A stretch of 64,000 bases of DNA from positions 3,658,001 to 3,722,000 of the forward strand of contig NZ_CP110629.1 in assembly GCF_026153455.1 (NCBI RefSeq), in the 5' to 3' direction. Below the pieces are notes generated by a model. That model saw nothing but the letters and a program-made list of their open reading frames with translations. It made no database searches and had not been told where the DNA came from. This DNA comes from Marinimicrobium sp. C6131. Its GTDB lineage: Bacteria; Pseudomonadota; Gammaproteobacteria; Pseudomonadales; Cellvibrionaceae. The translations under genes were made by a program, and so were the position numbers. This document shows positions 51,314 to 59,411 of the stretch, piece after piece. The first letter of the stretch is position 1, and each line of letters begins with the position of its first letter.

Positions 51314-51344
51314 CCGGGGCTTGTCATTCAAGCCTCGGCTTTTT
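51314..51344 (+). terminator. Rho-independent terminator of the TonB receptor gene
   Basis: CCGGGGCTTG and CAAGCCTCGG pair (one G-T) around TCATT, followed by CTTTTTG. Confidence 0.7.
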
Positions 51345-51434
51345 GCTTTGCGCTTCAGCGCCGCAGTAGTGCTTTGTGGGGAAACGTAAAGTTACTATAT
51401 TGTGTATTGCAAGCAGTCAGGTAAAGCGATAAGG

Positions 51435-51453
51435 TGGCCTTACCGCTTTGCGG
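51435..51453. promoter_or_regulatory. GntR-type operator before the oxidoreductase operon
   Basis: TGGCCTTACCGCTTTGCGG keeps the left 10 bases of the operator and a weaker right half. It lies 57 bp before the DUF1080 start. A poor -10-like TATATTGTG lies shortly upstream. Confidence 0.5.
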
Positions 51454-51509
51454 TGACCGAATTCGCTCGTTGGATATGTAAAGTTCTCCTAAATATGGAC
51501 GGCTTAGTC

Positions 51510-52214
51510 ATGAAAAAATTAATAATTATCTTTCTCGCAACAATCTCAATTGCTGGCTGTTCGACGCAAAAGAAAGCCGAGCCCGGTTCAACTAACCTTA
51601 TCGATGACTCCCTGAGTCATTTTGAGAATATTTATAATTATGGTGAGGCTAGAGTCGAAAACGGTGAGTTGATACTTCGCTCAACCGGTAATTGGTTCTT
51701 GACGACCAAAAAACGCTACCAAGATTTTATTCTGACGGCGGAAGTGATCATGCCCGACGTCAACGAATACAGCAACTCGGGCATAATGTTCAGAGGCCAG
51801 GTTAAAACGACCGGAGATGATCGAGAGGCTATGGGCTATCAGGCCGAAATTGATCCGAGTGATCGTAAGTGGAGCGGCGGGCTTTATGATCAGGCTCGTC
51901 GTCAATGGCTGCACCCGGTGCACCCAACGCGCTCTGAACCTGATGAAGATTTTAAAGAAAACTATCTGTCTGGCTGGACCGATGAAATGGCCAACGCCTA
52001 TCGCCATCTCGAGTGGAACAAGTACCGAATCGAGTGCCGAGGAAGTGATATTAAGATATATGTCAATGGCGTTCTGACCACCCATGTTCGAGACACCAAG
52101 GACAGTGAAGGTTTTATCGGCTTGCAACATCATGGCAGTCAATTATTGAAAGAGACCGGCCGTACCAACAATATTGTACGTTTTCGAAATGTCACTATTA
52201 CTGAGTTGGAGTAG
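51510..52214 (+). CDS. DUF1080 (3-keto-glycoside hydrolase/lyase-like) lipoprotein
   Basis: A 234-residue lipoprotein (lipobox SIAGC, Cys about residue 17) with a concanavalin-like DUF1080 fold: LTTKKRYQDFILTAEVIMPD, NSGIMFRGQV, GYQAEIDPSDRKWSGGLYDQ, EWNKYRIECRGSDIKIYVNG and EGFIGLQHHG. Some members of this family cleave 3-keto-glycosides made by oxidoreductases, which is how it was renamed 3-keto-disaccharide hydrolase. The ATG at 51510 is used; upstream frame crosses the operator. It is three bases before the cytochrome gene, opening a tight operon with two Gfo/Idh/MocA enzymes, the context in which this function is known. Confidence 0.85.
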   Translation: MKKLIIIFLATISIAGCSTQKKAEPGSTNLIDDSLSHFENIYNYGEARVENGELILRSTGNWFLTTKKRYQDFILTAEVIMPDVNEYSNSGIMFRGQVKTTGDDREAMGYQAEIDPSDRKWSGGLYDQARRQWLHPVHPTRSEPDEDFKENYLSGWTDEMANAYRHLEWNKYRIECRGSDIKIYVNGVLTTHVRDTKDSEGFIGLQHHGSQLLKETGRTNNIVRFRNVTITELE

Positions 52215-52217
52215 GTT

Positions 52218-54644
52218 GTGCGGACAGATAAAAATTTCAAGAAGAATAGTGTAGCCGTATTGGCTCATACCCTGGTTGGCCTCTCGATTGTAGGTTGTTC
52301 GTATGCGGTGTTAGAGGACGATTCTCAGTCTGGCTCCGGGACATCGGAAACCGAGGCGACGACAACAAACCTGGGTGATCGCGAAGGTCACGACATGACG
52401 CCGCCCATTGCCGCCGAGGATATTCCGCCCGCACCGGTTCTGACGGTTCCCGAGGCCTTGGCGTCCATGCAGATACAGTCGGGTTTTGAGTTGGAGAACG
52501 TCGCGGCCGAGCCCTATGTCTTCAATCCAGTGGCCTTGAGCTTTGACGGTGACGGGCGTATGTGGGTTGCGGAAATGACCACGTTCATGCCGGATCTGGA
52601 TGGCAATAATGAAGAAATTCCCGTTGGAAGCATTGCCATTCTGGATGATACCGATGGCGACGGGAAGGTGGATAAGCGAACGGTATTTCTTGACGATATT
52701 ATCCTGCCCCGCACCATAGCGCTGGTAAAAGGTGGCATTCTGTACTCCGACCAGACCCAACTGTACTTCGCCGAAGTCAAGGCGGGGGATGAGCTGGGTG
52801 TTCGCGAAGTGGTTGATCCGGATTACGCACGGGGCGGCAGTGTAGAGCATAAGCCCAATGGAATGCTCTACGCTCTGGACAACTGGTACTACAACGCGAA
52901 AAGTGATCGTCGCTACAAAGTCCTTCCTTTGGATGAAAAGCTACCTGAAGGATCCGAAGAGGTCTATCGTAATCAATACTGGAAGATGGCGCTCTCCAAA
53001 ACGGAATCCCGTGGACAGTGGGGCATCAGCATGGACGATTATGGTCGACTTTTCCATAACTGGAATAGCGTACCTGTACAGGGGGAATTTTTACGTCCTA
53101 ATTCGCTAAACCGTAACCCCGGCCTGGTTCAGGAGATAAAAGCCCATAGCATCGGCGACAAGCGGGTATACCCCGTGCGAATCAATCCCGGTGTGAATCG
53201 AGCCTATTTGCCGGAGACACTGGTTTCCGAAGGGCCCGACAAGGGCAAACTGGTCAACTTTACCGCCTCTAGCGGCAGTGTGGTTTATCGGGGCAATCAG
53301 TTTCCTGATGAGTATTACGGTGTGACTTTCGTTCCTGAGCCGGCAGCCAACCTGATTTCCGCCAGGCGTATCGTTGAGGGGCAGGGCGAGCTGAGCGGTG
53401 AGGAGCTCTATCCGCAAAGTGAGATGCTGGCATCTACTGACGAGCGTTTTCGGCCGGTCAATCTTTATACAGCACCTGACGGAACCTTATACATAGTCGA
53501 TATGTACCATGGCGTAATTCAGCATAAGGAGTTTCTGACTACCTATTTGCGGGAACAGTCTGAAGCTCGTGACCTGGACGAAAATAACAACAATATGGGC
53601 AGGATATACCGGTTGCGTTGGGCTGAGAATGAGTTGCCGGAAAAGCCTCAGTTGCTCAATAAAACCAGTTCGCAGCTGGTGCCATACTTGGCTCATGCGA
53701 ATGGTTGGCACCGGGATACCGCCAGACGCCTGATTGTCCAACGCAATGACAGAAGTGTCGCGGAAGAAATTACTCGGCTTGTGGTAACAAGCAACGACCA
53801 TCGAGCTCAGATCAATGCGCTGTGGACCTTGGAAGGGCTGAAAGCTGTCAACCGGGAAAGCATCCGAGCCGGTTTGAATTCGCCGCACGCTAAAGTAAAC
53901 GTTTCAGCGATTGAGTTGCTGACACGCCTTTCTGAGAATGAACAGCAGGAATTTGCGACGGATCTTGTCAGATTGTCGACCAGCGACTATGAGATTGCGC
54001 TGCAATTGGCATTGAGTGCCGGAGAGCTGAAAATTGACAGCACGATGGAGCTGTTGACGTCGGTGTTGAATGAGTATGGCGATCGGCCACTGATCAACGA
54101 GGCAGTGGTCAGCGGAATTGCGGGTCGAGAGCAAGAGTTGGAGTCCTACCTAGGTGATGACATTAATGAGAAGCTAAGTAGTCTCCTGAATCTGGTGGGA
54201 AACCAACAGATTGTTGAAAGTAACGTAGATTATCTCGTGACCAGGGAACAGATCCAGTATATGAGGGGCCAGGAGATGTATGAAGGCCGTGCTGCCTGTG
54301 CGGGTTGCCATGGCCAGCATGGGAAAGGTCAGGAGGGTATGGCGCCGCCGCTGGCCAATAGTGATTGGGTCACCGGTGAATCGGAAGTACTGATTAGAGT
54401 TCTTCTGCACGGCTTGCGTGGTCCGATCAAGGTCAATGATGTTGAATATGAATTTCCTCTCGTTATGCCCGGGCTGGCCGATAATGACAGCTTTAGTGAT
54501 CAGGATCATGCTGATATCGCCACGTACATCCGAAATAATTGGGGTAATGCGGCAGGTGCTGTCAGTGCCGATGAGGTCAGAGAGATTCGAGAGCAAAGCG
54601 CAACACAGAATCAACCGTATACAGCCAGTGATTTAGGTCGATAG
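52218..54644 (+). CDS. Propeller-HEAT-cytochrome c lipoprotein (PVC-type dehydrogenase family)
   Basis: An 808-residue lipoprotein (lipobox SIVGC). Residues 75-420 form a beta-propeller of the membrane-bound dehydrogenase type common in Planctomycetes and Verrucomicrobia (FNPVALSFDGDGRMWVAEMT, GSIAILDDTDGDGKVDKRTV, LYIVDMYHGVIQHKEFLTTY). Residues 450-640 are helical, HEAT-like repeats. The end is a cytochrome c domain with CAGCH at 694-698 and a distal Met candidate in PLVMPGLAD. It probably oxidises a sugar or glycoside in the periplasm and passes electrons to its own haem. The cofactor of the propeller is not evident. Start is GTG after GGAGTAGG. Confidence 0.85.
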   Translation: MRTDKNFKKNSVAVLAHTLVGLSIVGCSYAVLEDDSQSGSGTSETEATTTNLGDREGHDMTPPIAAEDIPPAPVLTVPEALASMQIQSGFELENVAAEPYVFNPVALSFDGDGRMWVAEMTTFMPDLDGNNEEIPVGSIAILDDTDGDGKVDKRTVFLDDIILPRTIALVKGGILYSDQTQLYFAEVKAGDELGVREVVDPDYARGGSVEHKPNGMLYALDNWYYNAKSDRRYKVLPLDEKLPEGSEEVYRNQYWKMALSKTESRGQWGISMDDYGRLFHNWNSVPVQGEFLRPNSLNRNPGLVQEIKAHSIGDKRVYPVRINPGVNRAYLPETLVSEGPDKGKLVNFTASSGSVVYRGNQFPDEYYGVTFVPEPAANLISARRIVEGQGELSGEELYPQSEMLASTDERFRPVNLYTAPDGTLYIVDMYHGVIQHKEFLTTYLREQSEARDLDENNNNMGRIYRLRWAENELPEKPQLLNKTSSQLVPYLAHANGWHRDTARRLIVQRNDRSVAEEITRLVVTSNDHRAQINALWTLEGLKAVNRESIRAGLNSPHAKVNVSAIELLTRLSENEQQEFATDLVRLSTSDYEIALQLALSAGELKIDSTMELLTSVLNEYGDRPLINEAVVSGIAGREQELESYLGDDINEKLSSLLNLVGNQQIVESNVDYLVTREQIQYMRGQEMYEGRAACAGCHGQHGKGQEGMAPPLANSDWVTGESEVLIRVLLHGLRGPIKVNDVEYEFPLVMPGLADNDSFSDQDHADIATYIRNNWGNAAGAVSADEVREIREQSATQNQPYTASDLGR

Positions 54645-54646
54645 TC

Positions 54647-55840
54647 ATGGAAAAACCTAACCAGGGGCCTTCTGACGGCTCAGTAGAGAATAACTTGCCT
54701 GCGGTTCGTGTCGGCATTGTGGGCCTGGGAAATATTGCCCGGCAACACATTCAGAATATCGTCGATGGAGCGGTTCAGGGTTGTGAAATTGGAGCCATTT
54801 GTTCGCGCAGTGGCTCCGAACTATCGGATGAGCTTGGGGTACAGCACTTCTCTGATTACCGCGCGTTGTGCGATTCGGGGCTGGTGGATGCGTTGATCAT
54901 TGCCTCGCCCACCATGCAGCACTTCTCCATGGCCAAGTACGCCCTGGAGCGGAAGCTTCATGTGATGCTGGAGAAGCCGATCGGTCTGTCTTCGTTTGAA
55001 GGTGAAACGCTTCTTCAGTACGCCGACGAGAATACCGTGTTTGCGTTGATGCTGAATCAGCGGACCGATCCCACCTTCAGCAAAATGAAGGAAATTGTGG
55101 AGAGTGGCGTTTTGGGGCCGATCCAAAGAACCCATTGGACCATGACCAACTGGTTCAGGCCTGAGATCTATTTTGAGGTCAGTGACTGGCGCGCTACCTG
55201 GAGGGGAGAGGGCGGTGGTGTACTGCTCAACCAGTGCATTCACAATCTGGATGTATTTCAGTGGATCTGTGGTCTTCCCAACGAGATTCACGGGTTCTGT
55301 GAGTTCGGAAAGTATCATCAGATCGAAGTTGAAGATGAAGTGACGGCGTATCTGCGCTACCCCAATGGCGCCACGGGATTGTTTGTCGGCTCTACCGGTG
55401 AGGCTCCGGGCGTCAATCGTTTCGATGTGATCGGCGACAGGGGCAGCTTACACTTTGATTCGGGTCAGCTTACCTTGGTCCGAAACCAGCAGAGTACATC
55501 GGAGTTCAATCGACAGACCGACGATATGTTCGGTATGCCTGAGAGCCACTCCGAGATTGTCAGTACGGGTGGCAAAGTGAATCAGCACGCCCTGATCATG
55601 ACCAACTTTGTGGATGCCATCCGAAAGGGCGAGACACTTCTAACTCCTGCGGAGCAGGGCCTGGCGTCCTTGGATATAGCCAACGCCATGTTGTTATCGA
55701 CATGGCTTAAGAGACCGGTAAAGCTACCGCTTGATCGACAGACTTATCAAGCGGCGCTGGAGGACAGGATTGCTTCGTCATCGCTTCGTAAAAAGTCGAA
55801 TAGAAAGGCCAAGGTCGATATGTCAGCCTCGTATCGCTGA
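54647..55840 (+). CDS. Gfo/Idh/MocA family oxidoreductase (first of two)
   Basis: A 397-residue NAD(P)-dependent sugar dehydrogenase. The Rossmann motif is VGIVGLGNIARQHI, the EKP motif with catalytic Lys is MLEKPIGL, and the C-terminal domain has GGGVLLNQCIHNLDVFQWIC (conserved Asp/His). There is no signal peptide, so it is cytoplasmic. The C-terminal tail is basic (SSLRKKSNRKAKVDMS). It starts three bases after the cytochrome gene. Such enzymes oxidise C3 of sugars, or reduce the 3-keto sugar after uptake. The exact substrate is unknown. Confidence 0.88.
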   Translation: MEKPNQGPSDGSVENNLPAVRVGIVGLGNIARQHIQNIVDGAVQGCEIGAICSRSGSELSDELGVQHFSDYRALCDSGLVDALIIASPTMQHFSMAKYALERKLHVMLEKPIGLSSFEGETLLQYADENTVFALMLNQRTDPTFSKMKEIVESGVLGPIQRTHWTMTNWFRPEIYFEVSDWRATWRGEGGGVLLNQCIHNLDVFQWICGLPNEIHGFCEFGKYHQIEVEDEVTAYLRYPNGATGLFVGSTGEAPGVNRFDVIGDRGSLHFDSGQLTLVRNQQSTSEFNRQTDDMFGMPESHSEIVSTGGKVNQHALIMTNFVDAIRKGETLLTPAEQGLASLDIANAMLLSTWLKRPVKLPLDRQTYQAALEDRIASSSLRKKSNRKAKVDMSASYR

Positions 55841-55896
55841 GCGAACATCGATTGCCTTTTATCCTACAGACTATTCAATGAAATCCAGGATCCAGT

Positions 55897-57291
55897 ATGA
55901 GTGACTCCGCTAATAATGAGCTGGCAACCTTAAGCCGCATTTCCGCTAAGCCCTGGTACGCCCGGGTTCCAACCTATCTGATACTGAGCGGTCCCGGATG
56001 GTTGCAGGGCGCCATGACTCTTGGCGGCGGGAGTGCCGTTACTTCCCTGACCATTGGTGCTTTGTTTGGGTACGAGTTTCTATGGGTGCAGCCGGTATCA
56101 ATGATCATTGGCTGCGTGATGTTATTTGCGCTATCGCATCAAACCCTGCATACCCAGATCAAACCTTTTGAAGCAATGAAAAAGTATGTCAACGCCCCGT
56201 TGGCATGGCTTTGGGCGATCGCAGCATTTGCTTCCAGTATTATCTGGGGGTTCGCTCACTATCCGCTCAGTGCCGGAATGATTGAAGAAATTGTCGTGGT
56301 ATCCACAGGGTGGTCCGTGGATGAGGGGAACACGGTTGGACGTGATATGTATCTGTTGGCTCTGGCGATTCTGGTCTGGGCGGGCTGCGCATACACCGCA
56401 TGGAAATATGGTGAACAGGCCGGCGAGTCAGGCGGAAATAGGTCGGGTAAGGCCAATGCGATCAAGATATTCGAGACCGGTATTAAACTACTGAGTGGGT
56501 CGGTAATTTTTGCCTTTGCTTGGGTGGTTATCAGTGCGAGCTTGAATGGGAAGGTCGATTGGGGAGCTGTGATGGCTGGTTATATTCCCACTTCACTGCC
56601 TCAGGATGCAGAGGGCGTCACTATAATGATGGCGGCGCTGGGAAGCGCGGTGGGTATTAATATGACCTTTATCTATGGCTATACGCTTTTGTATAAAAAG
56701 TGGACGCCAGCGCACGTCGAGCTCTCACGGTACGATATCGGCTTTGGTTTGGTGTTGCCTTACGTTCTGGTCACCAGCTTGATCTCGATTGCGGCGGCAG
56801 GGGCTTTTTTCAATTCTGATATGGATATTCAAGGCAAACTGAGCCCTGCGGTTGCGGGCAAGATGTTTATGTCCGCAGGGTTGGATGAAGTGACCAGTCG
56901 CCTGATCTTTGCTTTTGGGATATTGGGCATGGCGGTCGGTTCCCTGGTTATGCACATGCTGTGTTGCGGCTCTGCCGCGGCAGCCATGTTCAATTGGCCG
57001 GAGGGGAGCTTGAAGTACAAGTTGGCTTTGCTATCACCGACCCCGGCGGTATTGGGTGTATTTGTCTGGTCAACCATGGGCCCCTACGTGGTTTTGCCCA
57101 CGTCGGCAATATGTGGGTTGTTGCTACCCATTGCGTATATCGGCTGGGCAATTTTGCACAATAGACCCAGTTACCTGGGTGACGCCATGCCAACCGGATT
57201 AAACAGAGTGTTTTTTAATCTGGCAATGGTGTTATGTATTGTGACTGTAATGGCCAGTGTGGCTTATTCAACCTGGGTACAACTGGTGTAG
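55897..57291 (+). CDS. Nramp-related transporter without the metal-binding motif
   Basis: A 464-residue protein with about 11-12 membrane helices. Its first helix, LILSGPGWLQGAMTLGGGSA followed by VTSLTIGALFGYEFLWVQP, aligns with Nramp TM1 (GPG ... DPGN ... GAxFGYxLLW). The DPGN metal ligands are replaced by LGGG. The sixth-helix MPH region reads GSAVGINMTFIYGYTLLY, also without the Met-Pro-His ligands. So it keeps the LeuT/APC-like fold but cannot bind Mn/Fe as Nramp does. Between two sugar oxidoreductases it most likely carries the keto-sugar or an oxidised product. That role is inference. Confidence 0.75.
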   Translation: MSDSANNELATLSRISAKPWYARVPTYLILSGPGWLQGAMTLGGGSAVTSLTIGALFGYEFLWVQPVSMIIGCVMLFALSHQTLHTQIKPFEAMKKYVNAPLAWLWAIAAFASSIIWGFAHYPLSAGMIEEIVVVSTGWSVDEGNTVGRDMYLLALAILVWAGCAYTAWKYGEQAGESGGNRSGKANAIKIFETGIKLLSGSVIFAFAWVVISASLNGKVDWGAVMAGYIPTSLPQDAEGVTIMMAALGSAVGINMTFIYGYTLLYKKWTPAHVELSRYDIGFGLVLPYVLVTSLISIAAAGAFFNSDMDIQGKLSPAVAGKMFMSAGLDEVTSRLIFAFGILGMAVGSLVMHMLCCGSAAAAMFNWPEGSLKYKLALLSPTPAVLGVFVWSTMGPYVVLPTSAICGLLLPIAYIGWAILHNRPSYLGDAMPTGLNRVFFNLAMVLCIVTVMASVAYSTWVQLV

Positions 57292-57294
57292 AAC

Positions 57295-58401
57295 ATGGCA
57301 GAATCTTCTTCAATAGACATAAAAGACGGCGCCAATTACGCGCCGCTTGGTAAATCGGAAAAAGTCGTTGCACCTGAGGAATTCGGCTTTTCGGTCGCCT
57401 GGCTGGATCACGGCCATATTTATGGGCAGACCAATGGCCTGTTGCAGGCCGGCGGAACGCTTCGCTATGTGTACGATCCGGATCCCAAAAAGCTGGCGGC
57501 CTTCTGCGAAAAGTATCCCCAAGCCAAGGTGGCTGACAGCTTTGATCAGATACTGGCCGATGACAAAACGTTATTGGTGGCATCCGCAGCGATCCCCAAT
57601 GTGCGGGCGGACATTGGCGTTCAGGTGATGCAGGCCGGAAAGGATTACTTTACCGACAAGGCGCCGTTCACCACCCTGGAGCAGCTCGATCGGGTCAAAC
57701 AGGTGGTGGCGCAAACGGAGCGCAAGTATGCGGTGTACTACGCCGAGCGGTTACACAATGAAGCGGCCTGGGCGGCGGGAGAACTGATTGCCGAAGGGGC
57801 GATTGGTCGGGTACTTCAGGTCATCAATCTCGCACCCCATCGATTGTCCAAGGCGACCCGCCCCGACTGGTTTTTTGATAAGAATCAGTATGGCGGCATT
57901 CTGACGGATATCGGTTCACACCAGGTGGAGCAGTTTTTGACCTATGCAGGTGTCACAGAGGCAAGCATCAATTTTGCGCGGGCCTGTAATCTGAACAATG
58001 CCGACAAACCCGAGCTGGAAGATTTCGGTGAGATGTCCATGACGGGGGACAATGGTGCGTCCTTCTATACCCGGGTTGATTGGTTTACCAGCGATGGACA
58101 GGCGACCTGGGGTGATGGCCGCACCTTTATTCTCGGTACCGAAGGGAATATTGAGTGTCGTAAATACAACGACGTGGCAAGACAGGCGCCGGCATCAAAG
58201 GTGTTTTTGACCAATGCTCAGGGTGAGCGGGAAATTGACTGTCTGGGGCAGTCGAGTTTCCCGTATTTTGGTCAGCTGATTCTGGATTGTCTGCACCGGA
58301 CCGAGACTGCCATGAGTCAGGCGCATGTGTTCAAGGCCGCCGAGTTGAGTCTGAAAGCGCAGGAGATGGCGGATGAAGGTCGTCGGGTTACGCTGCGCTA
58401 A
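57295..58401 (+). CDS. Gfo/Idh/MocA family oxidoreductase (second of two)
   Basis: A 368-residue Rossmann-fold sugar oxidoreductase, distant from the first. The glycine motif is replaced by VAWLDHGHIYGQTNGLLQAG (a His-Gly-His variant near residues 35-53), and the EKP motif by TDKAPF at about residue 120, keeping the Lys. ILTDIGSHQVEQFLTYAG is the conserved D-x-G-x-H helix. It is cytoplasmic. It starts four bases after the transporter gene. Its last seven codons (RRVTLR and the stop) are supplied by a REP-like repeat, so its original C-terminus has been altered. Confidence 0.85.
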   Translation: MAESSSIDIKDGANYAPLGKSEKVVAPEEFGFSVAWLDHGHIYGQTNGLLQAGGTLRYVYDPDPKKLAAFCEKYPQAKVADSFDQILADDKTLLVASAAIPNVRADIGVQVMQAGKDYFTDKAPFTTLEQLDRVKQVVAQTERKYAVYYAERLHNEAAWAAGELIAEGAIGRVLQVINLAPHRLSKATRPDWFFDKNQYGGILTDIGSHQVEQFLTYAGVTEASINFARACNLNNADKPELEDFGEMSMTGDNGASFYTRVDWFTSDGQATWGDGRTFILGTEGNIECRKYNDVARQAPASKVFLTNAQGEREIDCLGQSSFPYFGQLILDCLHRTETAMSQAHVFKAAELSLKAQEMADEGRRVTLR

Positions 58402-58523
58402 CCCGACCTACCAGAAGGTCCGGCACCGAGCGATCCCGTAGGTCGGGTTAGCGCAGCGTAACCCGACGACCAGCTCGGAAGTCCAGCGATCCTGTAGGTC
58501 GGGTTAGCGCAGCGTAACCCGAC
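58382..58523. repeat. Three identical 30-bp REP-like palindromes
   Basis: The 30-bp unit (starts GTAGGTCGGGTTAGC, ends GCAGCGTAACCCGAC) occurs at 58438-58467 and 58494-58523 and inverted at 58382-58411, with no mismatch. Each unit is itself a hairpin (GTCGGGTTA against TAACCCGAC). Spacers are 26 bp each and partly alike (both contain CAGCGATCC or GAGCGATCC before the unit). The inverted copy runs into the end of the preceding gene. The family also appears, diverged, at 26776 and 36413. Confidence 0.85.
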
Positions 58524-58551
58524 AGACCCCAGAGGGACTTTTCTGAAGCAC

Positions 58552-58574
58552 AAAAAAACGGCGCCGAAGCGCCG
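58552..58574 (-). terminator. Rho-independent terminator of the kdu operon
   Basis: On the minus strand ACGGCGC-TTCG-GCGCCGT followed by seven T, with a stable TTCG tetraloop, 32 bp after the kduD stop. Confidence 0.85.
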
Positions 58575-58605
58575 TATCAAAACCGCAGAAAGGGTCTGCT
58601 GAAAC

Positions 58606-59400
58606 TTACTCGTTGGCAGGCTTGCCAATGGTGGCGAGAATGCCGCCGTCCACGTAGACGATCTGACCGGTCACAAAGTTGCTCGCCTTGGAGGACAGGA
58701 ATACCGCGGCGCCCTGCAGGTCATCCGGGTCGCCCCATTTGCCCGCCGGAGTGCGGCTGATGATGAATTCGTTGAGCGGGTTGCCTTCCACCCGGATCGG
58801 GGCGGTCTGGCTGGTGGCGAAGTAGCCGGGGCCAATGCCGTTGACCTGCACATTGTGGCGCGCCCATTCGGTGGCCATGTTACGGGTGAGCATTTTCAGG
58901 CCACCCTTGGCGGCGGCGTAGGCGCCGACAGAGTCGCGGCCCAGCTCGCTCATCATGGAGCAGATGTTGATGATCTTGCCCTGCTTGCGCTCGACCATTT
59001 TGCGGGCGACCGGACGGGTCATAGTGAACACGCCCACCAGGTCGGTATCGATCACCTGCTGGAACTCTTCCACGGGCATTTCGAGCATGGGAACACGCTT
59101 GATGATACCGGCGTTGTTCACCAGGATATCGATTGGGCCGACTTCTTTCTCGATCTTGTCGACCGCCGCAATCACCTGATCTTCTTTGGTGACGTCGAAC
59201 TTGTACCCAAAAGCCTTGTAGCCCTCGGCTTCATACTCGGCCACGGCCTTGTCGATCTTCTCTTGGGAGGAGTGACCGTTGACCACAATGGTAGCACCGG
59301 CGCTGCCCAGGCCCTTGGCCATGGCCATGCCGATACCGTGAGTGGCGCCGGTAACCAGCGCCACTTTGCCTGTCAGATCAAACAGGGGATGATGACTCAT
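58606..59400 (-). CDS. kduD: 2-dehydro-3-deoxy-D-gluconate 5-dehydrogenase KduD
   Basis: A 264-residue short-chain dehydrogenase that reduces 2,5-diketo-3-deoxygluconate to KDG with NADH. It has the nucleotide motif VTGATHGIGMAMAKGL, NNAGIIKR, and the catalytic Ser-Tyr-Lys (NICSMMSELGRDSVGAYAAA then K). NNAGIIKRVPMLEMP and VQVNGIGPGYFATSQTAPIR are typical of KduD. It is 11 bp downstream of kduI, the enzyme that makes its substrate. Confidence 0.93.
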   Translation of the reverse strand: MSHHPLFDLTGKVALVTGATHGIGMAMAKGLGSAGATIVVNGHSSQEKIDKAVAEYEAEGYKAFGYKFDVTKEDQVIAAVDKIEKEVGPIDILVNNAGIIKRVPMLEMPVEEFQQVIDTDLVGVFTMTRPVARKMVERKQGKIINICSMMSELGRDSVGAYAAAKGGLKMLTRNMATEWARHNVQVNGIGPGYFATSQTAPIRVEGNPLNEFIISRTPAGKWGDPDDLQGAAVFLSSKASNFVTGQIVYVDGGILATIGKPANE

Positions 59401-59411
59401 AAAGAAGCTCC

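Noticed and set aside
55897..57291. Annotation as a manganese/iron Nramp transporter
   Set aside because: The DPGN and MPH metal-ligand motifs are not present in the aligned helices.
58382..58523. CRISPR-like look of three 30-bp repeats with 26-bp spacers
   Set aside because: One repeat is inverted, the spacers resemble each other, the repeat is a full palindrome of a dispersed family, and no cas gene is near.
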